Origin: Aquamicrobium sp.
Lineage (GTDB): Bacteria; Pseudomonadota; Alphaproteobacteria; Rhizobiales; Rhizobiaceae
Reading direction: 5' to 3'
Assembly: GCF_023954335.1 (NCBI RefSeq)
Contig: NZ_JAMLIE010000001.1
Location: 1,674,001-1,738,000 of the forward strand
Length of the DNA stretch: 64,000 nt
This document shows, piece by piece, positions 23,911 to 31,898 of the stretch. Position numbers and translations under genes: made by a program. Numbering within the stretch: the stretch's first letter is position 1; every line of letters starts with the position of its first letter. The notes beneath the pieces are model-generated. The model searched no databases and was not told where the DNA came from. It was given only the letters and a program-made list of their open reading frames with translations.

Positions 23911-25214
23911 TGGCGGGGAAAGAACTCCCAAGGGTCGTCATCGTCGGCGGCGGCTTCGCGGGGCTCGCCTGCGCGCGCGAGCTGGGCGGCGCGGACATCG
24001 CCGTCACCGTCATCGACCGCCGCAACCACAACCTATTCCAGCCGCTGCTCTATCAGGTGGCGACGGCCGCGCTGTCGCCGGGCGATATCGCCGAGCCGAT
24101 CCGCAAGACGCTCGGCCGCCACCGCAACGTCACCGTGCTGCTCGCCGAGGTGACGGGCATCGACCTCGAGGCCCGCACCGTGCTGACCGACCGGCTGGAG
24201 CCGGTCCCGTTCGATCACCTCGTCATCGCCACCGGGTCGGACTACAACTATTTCGGCCATGACGACTGGCGCGAGATCGCCCCGGGCCTGAAGACGATCC
24301 GCGAGGCGCGCGCCATCCGCCAGCGCCTGCTCACCGCCTTCGAGGAAGCGGAGATGACCGCCGACGAGGCGGCGCAGCGCCGGCTGCTCACCAGCGTCGT
24401 CATCGGCGGCGGGCCGACGGGCGTGGAGATGGCGGGCGCCATCGCCGAGCTCGGCCGCTTCATGGTCTCCCGCGACTTCCGCCACATCGGCGCCGATCGC
24501 CTGCGGGTGGTGCTGGTCGAGGGCGGGCCGCGGCTGCTGCCCGCCTTTCCCGAGCCGCTCGCCGCCTATGCGGCGCGCCGGCTGGAACGCCTCGGCGTCG
24601 AGATCATGACCGAGCGCATGGTCGAGACCATGTCCGCCGAGGAGGTGGTGGCCGGTGGCGAGACCATCCCGGCCGGGGTCGTGGTGTGGGCCGCCGGCGT
24701 CAAGGCCTCGGCCGCCGCGCGCTGGCTGGGGGTCGAGGGCGACAGGATGGGCCGCGTGCCGGTCGATGGCTGGCTGGAGGTCGCCGGGCTCGACGGCATC
24801 CATGTGCTCGGCGACACCGCCCGCCTGATCGACGAGGCCACCGGCGAGCCGCTGCCGGGGCTGGCGCAGGTGGCCAAGCAGCAGGGCCGCTGGCTCGGCC
24901 GCGCATTGCGCCGCCGCATCGCGCGTGGCGAGCGCGGCGCGCCGTTCCGCTTCCGCGATCGCGGCAACGCCGCCGTCATCGGCAACAATGCGGCGGTGTT
25001 CGATTTCGGCTGGAGCCGGTTGAAGGGCCGCGCCGCGTGGTTCCTGTGGGCGCTCGTCCACATCCTCCTTCTCGTCAGCTTCGAGAAGCGGCTTCTCGTG
25101 TCGGTGCAATGGGCGTGGCGCTACGTCACCCGCCAGCGCGGCACCCGCCTGATCGACGAGCCGCTTCCAGTCGAGCCGCAGGAGGAGCCGGCCCCGGAGC
25201 TGACCGAAGGCTAG
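23910..25214 (+). CDS. ndh: Type II NADH dehydrogenase (NDH-2)
   Basis: A 434-residue flavoprotein that passes electrons from NADH to quinone without proton pumping, on the cytoplasmic face of the membrane. RVVIVGGGFAGLACAREL at the N-terminus binds FAD, and SVVIGGGPTGVEMAGAIAEL near residue 160 binds NADH. The segment NLFQPLLYQVATAALSPGDI and the AKQQGRWLGRALRRRI region are typical of NDH-2. A C-terminal hydrophobic stretch (AWFLWALVHILLLVSFEKRL) provides membrane attachment. It is the last gene of the oxidase operon, so dehydrogenase and terminal oxidase are expressed together. Confidence 0.92.
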   Translation: MAGKELPRVVIVGGGFAGLACARELGGADIAVTVIDRRNHNLFQPLLYQVATAALSPGDIAEPIRKTLGRHRNVTVLLAEVTGIDLEARTVLTDRLEPVPFDHLVIATGSDYNYFGHDDWREIAPGLKTIREARAIRQRLLTAFEEAEMTADEAAQRRLLTSVVIGGGPTGVEMAGAIAELGRFMVSRDFRHIGADRLRVVLVEGGPRLLPAFPEPLAAYAARRLERLGVEIMTERMVETMSAEEVVAGGETIPAGVVVWAAGVKASAAARWLGVEGDRMGRVPVDGWLEVAGLDGIHVLGDTARLIDEATGEPLPGLAQVAKQQGRWLGRALRRRIARGERGAPFRFRDRGNAAVIGNNAAVFDFGWSRLKGRAAWFLWALVHILLLVSFEKRLLVSVQWAWRYVTRQRGTRLIDEPLPVEPQEEPAPELTEG

Positions 25215-25321
25215 CGCCGCCTTTCGTCACGCGGGGAGAACGGCGGCCGGCGGCGCAGCGCCTGGGCGCGCACCCAGCCGGGCAGCAGCTCCGCCATCAG
25301 GCTTCTCAGTCTCTGCCACAT
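25211..25321 (-). CDS. Very small basic protein (36 residues)
   Basis: A 36-residue protein beginning MWQRLRSLMAELLPGWVRAQ and ending in an Arg-rich tail. Its ATG at 25321 has an ideal aggagg 6 bases upstream, and a consensus stress promoter (the reverse half of 25355-25381) lies 35 bases up, which together make it a credible gene despite its size. The first 20 residues could form an amphipathic helix, so a peripheral membrane peptide is conceivable. It overlaps the NDH-2 stop by 4 bases on the opposite strand. No family recognised. Confidence 0.6.
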   Translation of the reverse strand: MWQRLRSLMAELLPGWVRAQALRRRPPFSPRDERRR

Positions 25322-25354
25322 CCTTGCCTCCTGTCCTGCCGTCTGCCTGAGAAG

Positions 25355-25381
25355 GGAACGAAGCCGGAGCGCCCGCGTTCC
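25355..25381. promoter_or_regulatory. Palindromic bidirectional EcfG-type promoter between a 36-residue gene and ku
   Basis: Forward: GGAAC 25355-25359, 16 bases, CGTT 25376-25379, toward ku at 25409. Reverse: GGAAC 25377-25381, 16 bases, CGTT 25357-25360, toward 25321. Both halves match the full consensus because the ends GGAACG and CGTTCC are reverse complements. One 27-base block can start transcripts both ways. Confidence 0.85.
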
Positions 25382-25408
25382 CGTTCTTTCACCGACGGTC
25401 CGTCCTCC

Positions 25409-26227
25409 ATGGCGCCACGCAATTTCTGGAAAGGCTATCTGCGGCTTTCGCTCGTCACCTGCCGCGTGGCCATGACGCCGGCCATCTCGACCCGGCAGAA
25501 GGTGCGCTTCCACACCATCAACCGCGCCACCGGCAACCGCGTCGAAAGCCGTTACGTCGACGAGGCGACCGGCAGGCCGGTGCGCGAGGAGGACCAGCGG
25601 CGCGGCTATCCGGTCTCCGACGACCGGCTGGTCGTCATCGAGGATGAGGAGTTGGAGGCGGTCTCGCTCGAAAGCACCCGCACCATCGACATCGACATGT
25701 TCGTGCCGCGCGACGACATCGCCTGGATCTGGCTCGACCGGCCGCATTACCTGACGCCGGACGACAAGATCGCCGAGGAGGCCTTCTCCGTCATCCGCGA
25801 CGCCATGGCCGCGACCGGCACGGTCGGCATCTCACGCCTCGTCCTCTACCGCCGCGAGCGCGCGGTGATGCTGGAGCCGCGCGACAAGGGAATCGTCGTC
25901 TGGACGCTGCGCTACGGCGACGAGGTGCGCGAGGCCGAGGACTATTTCGGCGGCCTCGACCGGGCCAAGCCCGACGCCGGGGCGCTGAAGCTGATCGGCC
26001 GGCTGATCGACGAGCGCACGACGGACTGGGACCCGGCCATGGTCGCCGATCCCGTGCAGAAGCGTCTGAAGGCGATCATCGCCGCGCGCAAGCGCAGGCA
26101 GAAGCCAGCGCCGCGCCGGCGCGGCGGCGAGGACGAGCCGGTCGCCACCCTCGACAACGTCGTCTCGATCATGGACGCGCTGCGCCGCAGCGTCGAGGCG
26201 GAGAAGAAGGCGAAGAAGCCGCGCTGA
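25409..26227 (+). CDS. ku: Non-homologous end-joining protein Ku (copy 1)
   Basis: A 272-residue bacterial Ku. The homodimer rings double-stranded DNA ends and recruits LigD. The Ku core begins FWKGYLRLSLVTCRVAMTPA, continues with VRFHTINRATGNRVESRYVD, and has a Lys/Arg-rich C-terminal tail (KAKKPR) typical of DNA-end-threading copies. The start is ATG 25409, placed 29 bases after the -10 of a full-consensus stress promoter. It converges on ligD and a second ku gene across the RIME-like repeat at 26261-26339. Having more than one Ku is common in rhizobia, where separate copies serve different growth states. Confidence 0.94.
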   Translation: MAPRNFWKGYLRLSLVTCRVAMTPAISTRQKVRFHTINRATGNRVESRYVDEATGRPVREEDQRRGYPVSDDRLVVIEDEELEAVSLESTRTIDIDMFVPRDDIAWIWLDRPHYLTPDDKIAEEAFSVIRDAMAATGTVGISRLVLYRRERAVMLEPRDKGIVVWTLRYGDEVREAEDYFGGLDRAKPDAGALKLIGRLIDERTTDWDPAMVADPVQKRLKAIIAARKRRQKPAPRRRGGEDEPVATLDNVVSIMDALRRSVEAEKKAKKPR

Positions 26228-26260
26228 GTGACTTCGGAGGTTACCGACGACCCGACCGCC

Positions 26261-26339
26261 GGCGCCGCCCCTCATCCGCCCTTCGGGAACCTTCTCCCCG
26301 TGAATGGGGAGAGGATGCCGGCAGGTGAGGGGTGGCGCC
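26261..26339. repeat. RIME-like palindromic intergenic element
   Basis: A 79-base element with outer inverted arms ggcgccgcccctca (26261-26274) and tgaggggtggcgcc (26326-26339), matching at 13 of 14 positions, and an inner hairpin ctccccgtgaatggggag. The core cccctcatccgcccttcggg is the well-known beginning of the repeated palindromes scattered through Rhizobium and Mesorhizobium intergenic regions. It sits between the convergent ku and ligD genes, where it can also act as a two-way terminator. Confidence 0.85.
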
Positions 26340-26362
26340 GATGGTCGACGACTAACCCCGCG

Positions 26363-28864
26363 CTACTTCCTTTTGCCCGTCGCCCCGGCGACTTCCAGCG
26401 GCCGCGCCGCCTTTCGGAAATCCGCCCACGGATCGGCGGCGAGGTTGTCGAGCCGGGCGGCGGCGTTGGCGACCGTGAAGTGGCCCGAGCCGACGGACGG
26501 CTCCAGCTCGTCCCAGCCGAGCGGCATGGCGACGGTCGCGCCGGCACGCGCCCGCGTCGAATAGGGAACGATGGCGGTCGCTCCGCGGCCGTTGCGCAGA
26601 TAGTCGATGAAGATCCGGCCCTTGCGCTCGGCCTTCGTCGCCTTGGCGATGAAGCGCTTCGGTTCATCGGCCGCCATCGCGATCGCAAGGTCGCGGGCGA
26701 AGCCCTTGACCGTGTCCCAGCCGGCCTTCGGCTTCAGCGGCGCGGCGACGTGCAGGCCCTTGCCGCCCGTCGTCTTGACGAAGGCCGCGAGCTTGACTGC
26801 CTCCAGCCGCGCGCGCACCTCGCGCGCGGCGTCGAGCATGACGCTCCACGGCACGCCGTCGCCGGGGTCGAGGTCGATCACAAGCTGGTCGGGCTTTTCG
26901 AGGTCGTCGAGCCGCGCCTGCCAGCCGTGGATTTCGAGCGCCGCGCCCTGCACCAGCCCGATCAGCCCGTCAAGCGAGTCGACGGCGAGGAGCGAGTTGT
27001 CGCCCTCCTCGTCCAGCGGGTCGACGGCGGTGAGGATCTCGCGGCTGACGCCCTTCCACGCATGCTTCTGGAAGAAGCATTTGGCCGCCGTGCCGCCGGG
27101 GCAGCGCAGCAGCGCCAGCGGCCGCCGCTCGACATGCGGCGCCATGAAGCGCCAGACCCGGGCGTAATAGCTCGCCAGCTCCTCCTTGGTGACGCCCGCA
27201 TCCTTCCAGTAGACGCGGTCGGGATGGGTGAGCGCAACGGTGGGCTTCGCCCGCGCCGGCACCTTCGCGGCCGACGCGGCCTCGTCCTCGCGCACCACCT
27301 CGGCCGCCGGCTTGTCCTCGCGCAGACCGCGGAAGGCGGCGTGGCGCAGGATGCCGTCGGCGGTCCAGTCGCGGAACTCGACCTCGGCCACCAGTTCCGG
27401 CTCGACAAAACGCACGCCGCGCCGCGCGACGGCGTCGAGCCGGCCCGCGAAGGGGGAGGTGTCGCGCTCGATGCCGCTCAGGCGCTTGAACAGGTCTTCG
27501 GCGACCACCCGGCTGAAGCCGGTGCCGACCCGGCCGGCATGGCGCAGTTCGCCGTTCTCGTTGACGCCGAGCACCAGCGAGCCGATCGCCTTCGCCGAGG
27601 TCGAGGAGGGCACGTAGCCGCCGATCACCAGCTCCTGCCGATTGCCGCATTTCGACTTGATCCAGTCGCGGCCGCGGCCGGAGCGGTACTTGCCGCCGGC
27701 GAGCTTGGAGACGACGCCTTCGAGGCTGAGCCGGCAGGCATGGCGCAGCACCATCTCGCCGTTCTCCTCGAAATGCTCGCTGTAGCGCAGCTCGGGCGGC
27801 GCGTCCTTCAGGAGACGCGCCAGCGCTGCCTTGCGCGCGACGAGCGGCGTCTCGCGCAAATCCTGCCCGTCGAGATAGAGAAGGTCGAAGGCGTAGAAGG
27901 CGAAGCGGTCGCTGCGCCCGGCGCTCAGATCGGCCTGAAGCGCGGAGAAATCCGACGCGCCGCCCGAGGCTTCGACCACCAGCTCGCCGTCGATGAGCGC
28001 CTGGCTCGCCGGCAGGGCGGCGAGTGCCTTCGGCACCGCCTTGCCGAACCTTTCGGTCCAGTCGAGGCCGCCGCGGGTGAGGAGAGTCGCCTTGCCATTG
28101 TCGAGGCGCGCCTGAAGCCGGTAGCCGTCGAACTTGATCTCGTGCACCCAGCCGGCCGCGTCGGGCGCGTGCGGCTTCAGCGTCGCGAGCTGCGGCGGCA
28201 CGAAATCCGGCATCGCCGCCTTCTTCGCGCCCTTGATCTTCGGCTCGGTCGCCTTCGCCTTGACGATCCGGCCTGTCTTCGACGACCAGCCGGGTTCCTC
28301 CTTTTCCACCTCGGCGATCCCGCGGCCGGTCTTCACCGAGTCCGGGCGTTCCTCGAGGATGTCGGGGTCGCCGGCCCCGCGCGCATGGGCGTCGTCGCCC
28401 TTGACGAGCAGCCAGTTGTCGCGCTTCTCGCGCGGCCGGCGTGCCATGCGGATAAGGTGCCAGCGGCCGTCGAGCTTCTCGCCGTCGAGCTCGAATTCGA
28501 GATGGCCCTTGGCGAGGCCCTTCTTCGCATCGCCGAGCGGCTTCCAGGTGCCGCGATCCCAGACGATCACCGTGCCGCCGCCATATTCGCCCTTGGGGAT
28601 GGTGCCCTCGAAATCGCCGTAGTCGAGCGGGTGGTCCTCGACATGGACGGCCAGCCGCTTCTCGGCCGGCACGAGGCTGGGGCCGCGGGTAACGGCCCAG
28701 CTCTTGAGCACGCCGTCCATCTCCAGCCGGAAATCGTAGTGCAGCCGGCGCGCGTCGTGCTTCTGGACGACGAAGCTGTTGCCCGCCGCGCGCTTGCCCT
28801 GCCTGCCCTTCGGCTCGGGCGTCCGGTCGAAGTCGCGCTTTTGATGATAGACGTCGAGCGCCAT
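26363..28864 (-). CDS. ligD: Multifunctional DNA ligase D
   Basis: An 833-residue end-joining enzyme with three domains in the order phosphoesterase, ligase, polymerase. The 3'-phosphoesterase domain covers about residues 35-190 (KHDARRLHYDFRLEMDG; HVEDHPLDYGDFEGTIPKGE). The ATP-dependent ligase has its nucleotidyl lysine at Lys244 (HEIKFDGYRLQARL) and an OB-fold to about 510. The primase-like polymerase is at about 545-825 (CFFQKHAW; DLDPGDGVPW; TTGGKGLHVAAPL). This order is as in Pseudomonas LigD. It follows ku copy 2 with a 3-base gap, so both come from the stress-type promoter at 29706-29730. Confidence 0.96.
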   Translation of the reverse strand: MALDVYHQKRDFDRTPEPKGRQGKRAAGNSFVVQKHDARRLHYDFRLEMDGVLKSWAVTRGPSLVPAEKRLAVHVEDHPLDYGDFEGTIPKGEYGGGTVIVWDRGTWKPLGDAKKGLAKGHLEFELDGEKLDGRWHLIRMARRPREKRDNWLLVKGDDAHARGAGDPDILEERPDSVKTGRGIAEVEKEEPGWSSKTGRIVKAKATEPKIKGAKKAAMPDFVPPQLATLKPHAPDAAGWVHEIKFDGYRLQARLDNGKATLLTRGGLDWTERFGKAVPKALAALPASQALIDGELVVEASGGASDFSALQADLSAGRSDRFAFYAFDLLYLDGQDLRETPLVARKAALARLLKDAPPELRYSEHFEENGEMVLRHACRLSLEGVVSKLAGGKYRSGRGRDWIKSKCGNRQELVIGGYVPSSTSAKAIGSLVLGVNENGELRHAGRVGTGFSRVVAEDLFKRLSGIERDTSPFAGRLDAVARRGVRFVEPELVAEVEFRDWTADGILRHAAFRGLREDKPAAEVVREDEAASAAKVPARAKPTVALTHPDRVYWKDAGVTKEELASYYARVWRFMAPHVERRPLALLRCPGGTAAKCFFQKHAWKGVSREILTAVDPLDEEGDNSLLAVDSLDGLIGLVQGAALEIHGWQARLDDLEKPDQLVIDLDPGDGVPWSVMLDAAREVRARLEAVKLAAFVKTTGGKGLHVAAPLKPKAGWDTVKGFARDLAIAMAADEPKRFIAKATKAERKGRIFIDYLRNGRGATAIVPYSTRARAGATVAMPLGWDELEPSVGSGHFTVANAAARLDNLAADPWADFRKAARPLEVAGATGKRK

Positions 28865-28867
28865 GGC

Positions 28868-29680
28868 TCAGCCCGCCTTGCGCCGGGGGGCCGGTTTCGC
28901 CGTTTTCTTTGCCGCCGCGGCGCTCTCGCGCAACGCCTCCATCAGATCGATCACCTTGCCCTCGGCCTTGCGCTTCGGCTTCCTGATCTCGCGGCCCTCG
29001 ATCTTCGCCTTGACCAGCTCGGCCAGCGCCGCGTCGTAGCGGTCGTCGAACGCGGCCGGATCGAACGTGCCTTCCTTGGTGGCGATGATGTGTTTGGCCA
29101 GGTCGAGCATCTCGCGCTTGATCTTCATCGGCGGGATGTCGGCGAACGCCTTCTCGGCCGGCAGCACCTCGTAGTCGAAGTTCAGCGTGTTCGCCATCAG
29201 GCCGCAGCCGCGCGGGCGCAGCATCACCGTGCGCACCCGGCGAAAGAGCACGGCGCGCGCCAGCGCCGCCACCTTCTTGCGGCGCATGCCCTCGCGCATC
29301 AGGGCGAAGGCCTCCTCGGCCCCCTCGTCGGCGGGGGTGACGAAATAGGGCTTGTCGAAATAGGCGGTGTCGACCTCGCCGCACGGGATGAAATGCTCGA
29401 CGGCGAGCCGCTTGTCGCTCTCGGGGACGGCGGCCGCGATCTCCTCCGGCTCCAGCACGACATAGCTGCCCTTCGCCGTCTCGTAGCCTTTCACCTGATC
29501 CTCGCGCGCCACCGGCTCGCCGGATTGCTCGTCGACATAGTCGCGGCGGACGCGGTTGCCGGTCTTGCGGTTCACGATGTGGAAGGAGATGCGCTCGGAG
29601 GTGGTGGCCGCCGCACGGAGCGCGATCCCGCAGGAAAGCTCGCCGATGCTCAGATAGCCTTTCCAGATTGCGCGTGCCAT
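28868..29680 (-). CDS. ku: Non-homologous end-joining protein Ku (copy 2)
   Basis: A 270-residue Ku homologue (IWKGYLSIGELSCGIALRAA; ISFHIVNRKTGNRVRRDYVD) with a basic tail (KPAPRRKAG). It diverges considerably from copy 1 at 25409 and forms an operon with ligD. Start at ATG 29680 behind gaaaggagg. A GGAAC-N16-TGTT stress-type promoter is centred about 38 bases upstream. Ku probably loads LigD on broken ends in stationary or stressed cells. Whether the two Ku proteins pair with each other or act separately cannot be read from the sequence. Confidence 0.95.
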   Translation of the reverse strand: MARAIWKGYLSIGELSCGIALRAAATTSERISFHIVNRKTGNRVRRDYVDEQSGEPVAREDQVKGYETAKGSYVVLEPEEIAAAVPESDKRLAVEHFIPCGEVDTAYFDKPYFVTPADEGAEEAFALMREGMRRKKVAALARAVLFRRVRTVMLRPRGCGLMANTLNFDYEVLPAEKAFADIPPMKIKREMLDLAKHIIATKEGTFDPAAFDDRYDAALAELVKAKIEGREIRKPKRKAEGKVIDLMEALRESAAAAKKTAKPAPRRKAG

Positions 29681-29705
29681 GGCGACGGCCTCCTTTCGCT
29701 CGAAG

Positions 29706-29730
29706 AACACGGAGCACGCGCCAAGGTTCC
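29706..29730 (-). promoter_or_regulatory. EcfG-type stress promoter (GGAAC-N16-TGTT) for ku-ligD
   Basis: Minus-strand GGAAC 29726-29730 and TGTT 29706-29709, spacer 16, ending 25 bases before the ku start at 29680. Confidence 0.65.
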
Positions 29731-29783
29731 GCCGCGCCTCGCTTCGCGGCGGCATGGACCACTCCCGTGTCCGGCGAGCCTGC

Positions 29784-30230
29784 CTACCAGCGGCCGTCCG
29801 CGCTCTGCGAATGGGCGCCGCCGGGGCTCGATATCGCCGACAGGGCCGCGCCGACCTCATGCTCCGGCGCGCTGCGGGCGAGATCGCCGAGCGACAGGAT
29901 GCCGACGAGGCGCTTGTCGCGGTTCACCACCGGGATGCGCCTGATCTTCTGGTCGGCGAGGTTCTGGCAGACCTCGTCGGCGTCCTCGTCCTCGAAGCAG
30001 TACTTGATCTCGGACGACATGACGTCGCGGACCATCGTGTCGGGCCCCTTGCCGAGCGCCACCGCCCGGATGGCGATGTCGCGGTCGGTGAGCATGCCGA
30101 CGAGCCGGTCGTGATCGCCGACCGGCATGACGCCGGCATCGATGTCGGCCATGACCGAGGCCGCCTCGCGTATGGTCTGGTCGGGCCGCGCGATCTGGAC
30201 GTCGCGGGTCATCGCTTCGCTTACTTTCAT
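29784..30230 (-). CDS. CBS-domain pair protein
   Basis: A 148-residue protein made of two CBS motifs: SEAMTRDVQIARPDQTIREA with MLTDRDIAIRAVALG, then VRDVMSSEIKYCFEDEDADE with GILSLGDLAR. Such stand-alone Bateman modules bind adenosyl nucleotides and regulate partner proteins. The start is ATG 30230 behind aaaaaggag. It follows otsA on the same strand with a 64-base gap, so it is probably read through from the trehalose genes' stress promoter; no promoter of its own is evident. The partner is unknown. Confidence 0.88.
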   Translation of the reverse strand: MKVSEAMTRDVQIARPDQTIREAASVMADIDAGVMPVGDHDRLVGMLTDRDIAIRAVALGKGPDTMVRDVMSSEIKYCFEDEDADEVCQNLADQKIRRIPVVNRDKRLVGILSLGDLARSAPEHEVGAALSAISSPGGAHSQSADGRW

Positions 30231-30294
30231 GATCCGGTCTCCTTTTTCCGGTCCCTCCGCCCGTCGTTGCCCGAGGGGGAGTCGAAGCATCCCG

Positions 30295-31713
30295 TCAGGC
30301 GGCCTCGTGGCCGGCCTTGCTTGCCGCGCCGCGCGCCTCGCCTTGCCCCGCGGGCGGCTTGAGCGCGGCGAGGAAGGCGGCGAGCCATGCCGAGGCATTC
30401 TGCCGGGTCACGTGGTCGAGAAGCGCCGCGTGGCGGCGCTGGCGCTCCTTCAGCGGCATGGTCAGCGCCCGGTGGAGCTGGCGGGCCATGCCGTCGATGT
30501 CGTAGGGGTTGACGATCAGCGCCTGGCGCATCTCCTCCGCCGCGCCGGCGAATTTCGACAGCACCAGCACGCCGGGATTGTCGGGGTCCTGCGCCGCGAC
30601 ATACTCCTTGGCGACGAGGTTCATGCCGTCGCGCAACGGGGTGACGAGGCCGACCTGGCTGCCGCGGAACAGCGGCGCGAGCTTGCCGCGTGACACCGGG
30701 CGATGGATGTAGCGCACCGGCGTCCAGTTGAAATCCGAGAAGCGGCCGTTGATCGAGCCGGCCAACGCCTCCAGCTCCATGCGGATGTCGCCATAGGCGT
30801 CGACCTCCTCGCGGGTCGGCGGGGCGATCTGGAGGAAGGTGACGGTCTTCTCCAGCTCCGGGTGCCGCTCGAGCAGCCGGCCGAACGCCTTCATCCGCTC
30901 GGGCAGCCCCTTCGAATAGTCCAGCCTGTCGACGCCGATGATCTGGCGGCGGCCCAGCACCTGCCGGCGCATCAGGTCGATCTTCACCTCCTCGTCGGCG
31001 TCGTCCGCCAGCGCCGCGAATCCGGCGGCGTCGATGCCGATGGGGAACCTGTCGATGAGGACGGTGCGTTCGCCGACGCGGAAGCGGTTCTTCCCGACCT
31101 CGACCGCCGGCGTGTGCTCGGCGAGATAGAGCTTGAAATTGCCTGCGTCGGTATGGGTCTGGAAGCCGATCACGTCGTAGTCGAGGAGCGCGTCGACCAG
31201 CTCCGCATGGTTGGGCGAGGCGTGGAGCAGGTCGGGCGGCGGGAAGGGGATGTGCAGGAAGAAGCCCATGCGCTGGCGGCAGCCGAGCCGGCGCAGGTGG
31301 CCGGCCAGCAGGATCAGGTGATAGTCGTGGCTCCAGACGAGGTCGTCGGGCTTCAGGAACGGGACGAGCTGGCGGGCGAAGGTCTCGTTGACGCGGCTGT
31401 AGCCGGCGAAGAAAGCCGGCCGATAGTCGACGAGGTCGAGCCGGTAGTGAAAGAGCGGCCACAACACGCTGTTTGCATAGCCGAAATAGTAGTCGGCGAC
31501 GTCCTGCGGCGACAGCGGCGCGGCCACCCGCTTCACCTTGCCGATGGTCTCGACGGTGGGATCGCCGCCGGTCTCGCCCTCCTTCTCGCCGTTCCAGCCA
31601 AACCAGACGCCGCCCCGTTCCCGGAGCGCGTCGGCCAGCGCCACGGCCAGGCCGCCGGTCTGCGTCGAGGCGCGCAGGTCGGCGACCCGGTTGGAAACGA
31701 TGACCAGCCGGCT
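30295..31713 (-). CDS. otsA: Trehalose-6-phosphate synthase
   Basis: A 472-residue GT20 glycosyltransferase that joins UDP-glucose and glucose 6-phosphate to trehalose 6-phosphate. Typical motifs are RLVIVSNRVADLR at the start, WSHDYHLILLAGHLR near residue 130, GVDRLDYSKGLPERM near 260 and TPLRDGMNLVAKEYVAAQ near 360. Trehalose protects against drought and osmotic stress and is under RpoE2/EcfG control in several rhizobia. The start at 31713 leaves a leader of about 145 bases from the promoter at 31865-31889, in which I see no clear structure. otsB lies just upstream on the same strand but the pair have separate promoters. Confidence 0.95.
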   Translation of the reverse strand, partial: SRLVIVSNRVADLRASTQTGGLAVALADALRERGGVWFGWNGEKEGETGGDPTVETIGKVKRVAAPLSPQDVADYYFGYANSVLWPLFHYRLDLVDYRPAFFAGYSRVNETFARQLVPFLKPDDLVWSHDYHLILLAGHLRRLGCRQRMGFFLHIPFPPPDLLHASPNHAELVDALLDYDVIGFQTHTDAGNFKLYLAEHTPAVEVGKNRFRVGERTVLIDRFPIGIDAAGFAALADDADEEVKIDLMRRQVLGRRQIIGVDRLDYSKGLPERMKAFGRLLERHPELEKTVTFLQIAPPTREEVDAYGDIRMELEALAGSINGRFSDFNWTPVRYIHRPVSRGKLAPLFRGSQVGLVTPLRDGMNLVAKEYVAAQDPDNPGVLVLSKFAGAAEEMRQALIVNPYDIDGMARQLHRALTMPLKERQRRHAALLDHVTRQNASAWLAAFLAALKPPAGQGEARGAASKAGHEAA

Positions 31714-31864
31714 CATGCCGGCACCCCCGGCCGGCAGGCTTGCGGCCACGCGCGGGCCGCGCCGGACGGACTTCCGCCGGTATGGGAGGGGAACGCTCGG
31801 GCAGGATGGGGCATCATGGCAGGAGGGCGGCTTCGCCTTCTTTCCTTTTTCTCGCTACAGTCCG

Positions 31865-31889
31865 AACACATGGGCGGCGCATTTGTTCC
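31865..31889 (-). promoter_or_regulatory. EcfG-type stress promoter (GGAAC-N16-TGTT) for otsA
   Basis: Minus-strand GGAAC 31885-31889 and TGTT 31865-31868, spacer 16, positioned directly after the otsB stop and about 150 bases before the otsA start. Confidence 0.65.
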
Positions 31890-31898
31890 CCGATAACG

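Noticed and set aside
26228..29944. A 1238-codon open frame opposite ligD and ku
   Set aside because: It is antisense to ligD and the second ku, both of which carry full motifs; the frame also runs through the palindromic RIME-like repeat.
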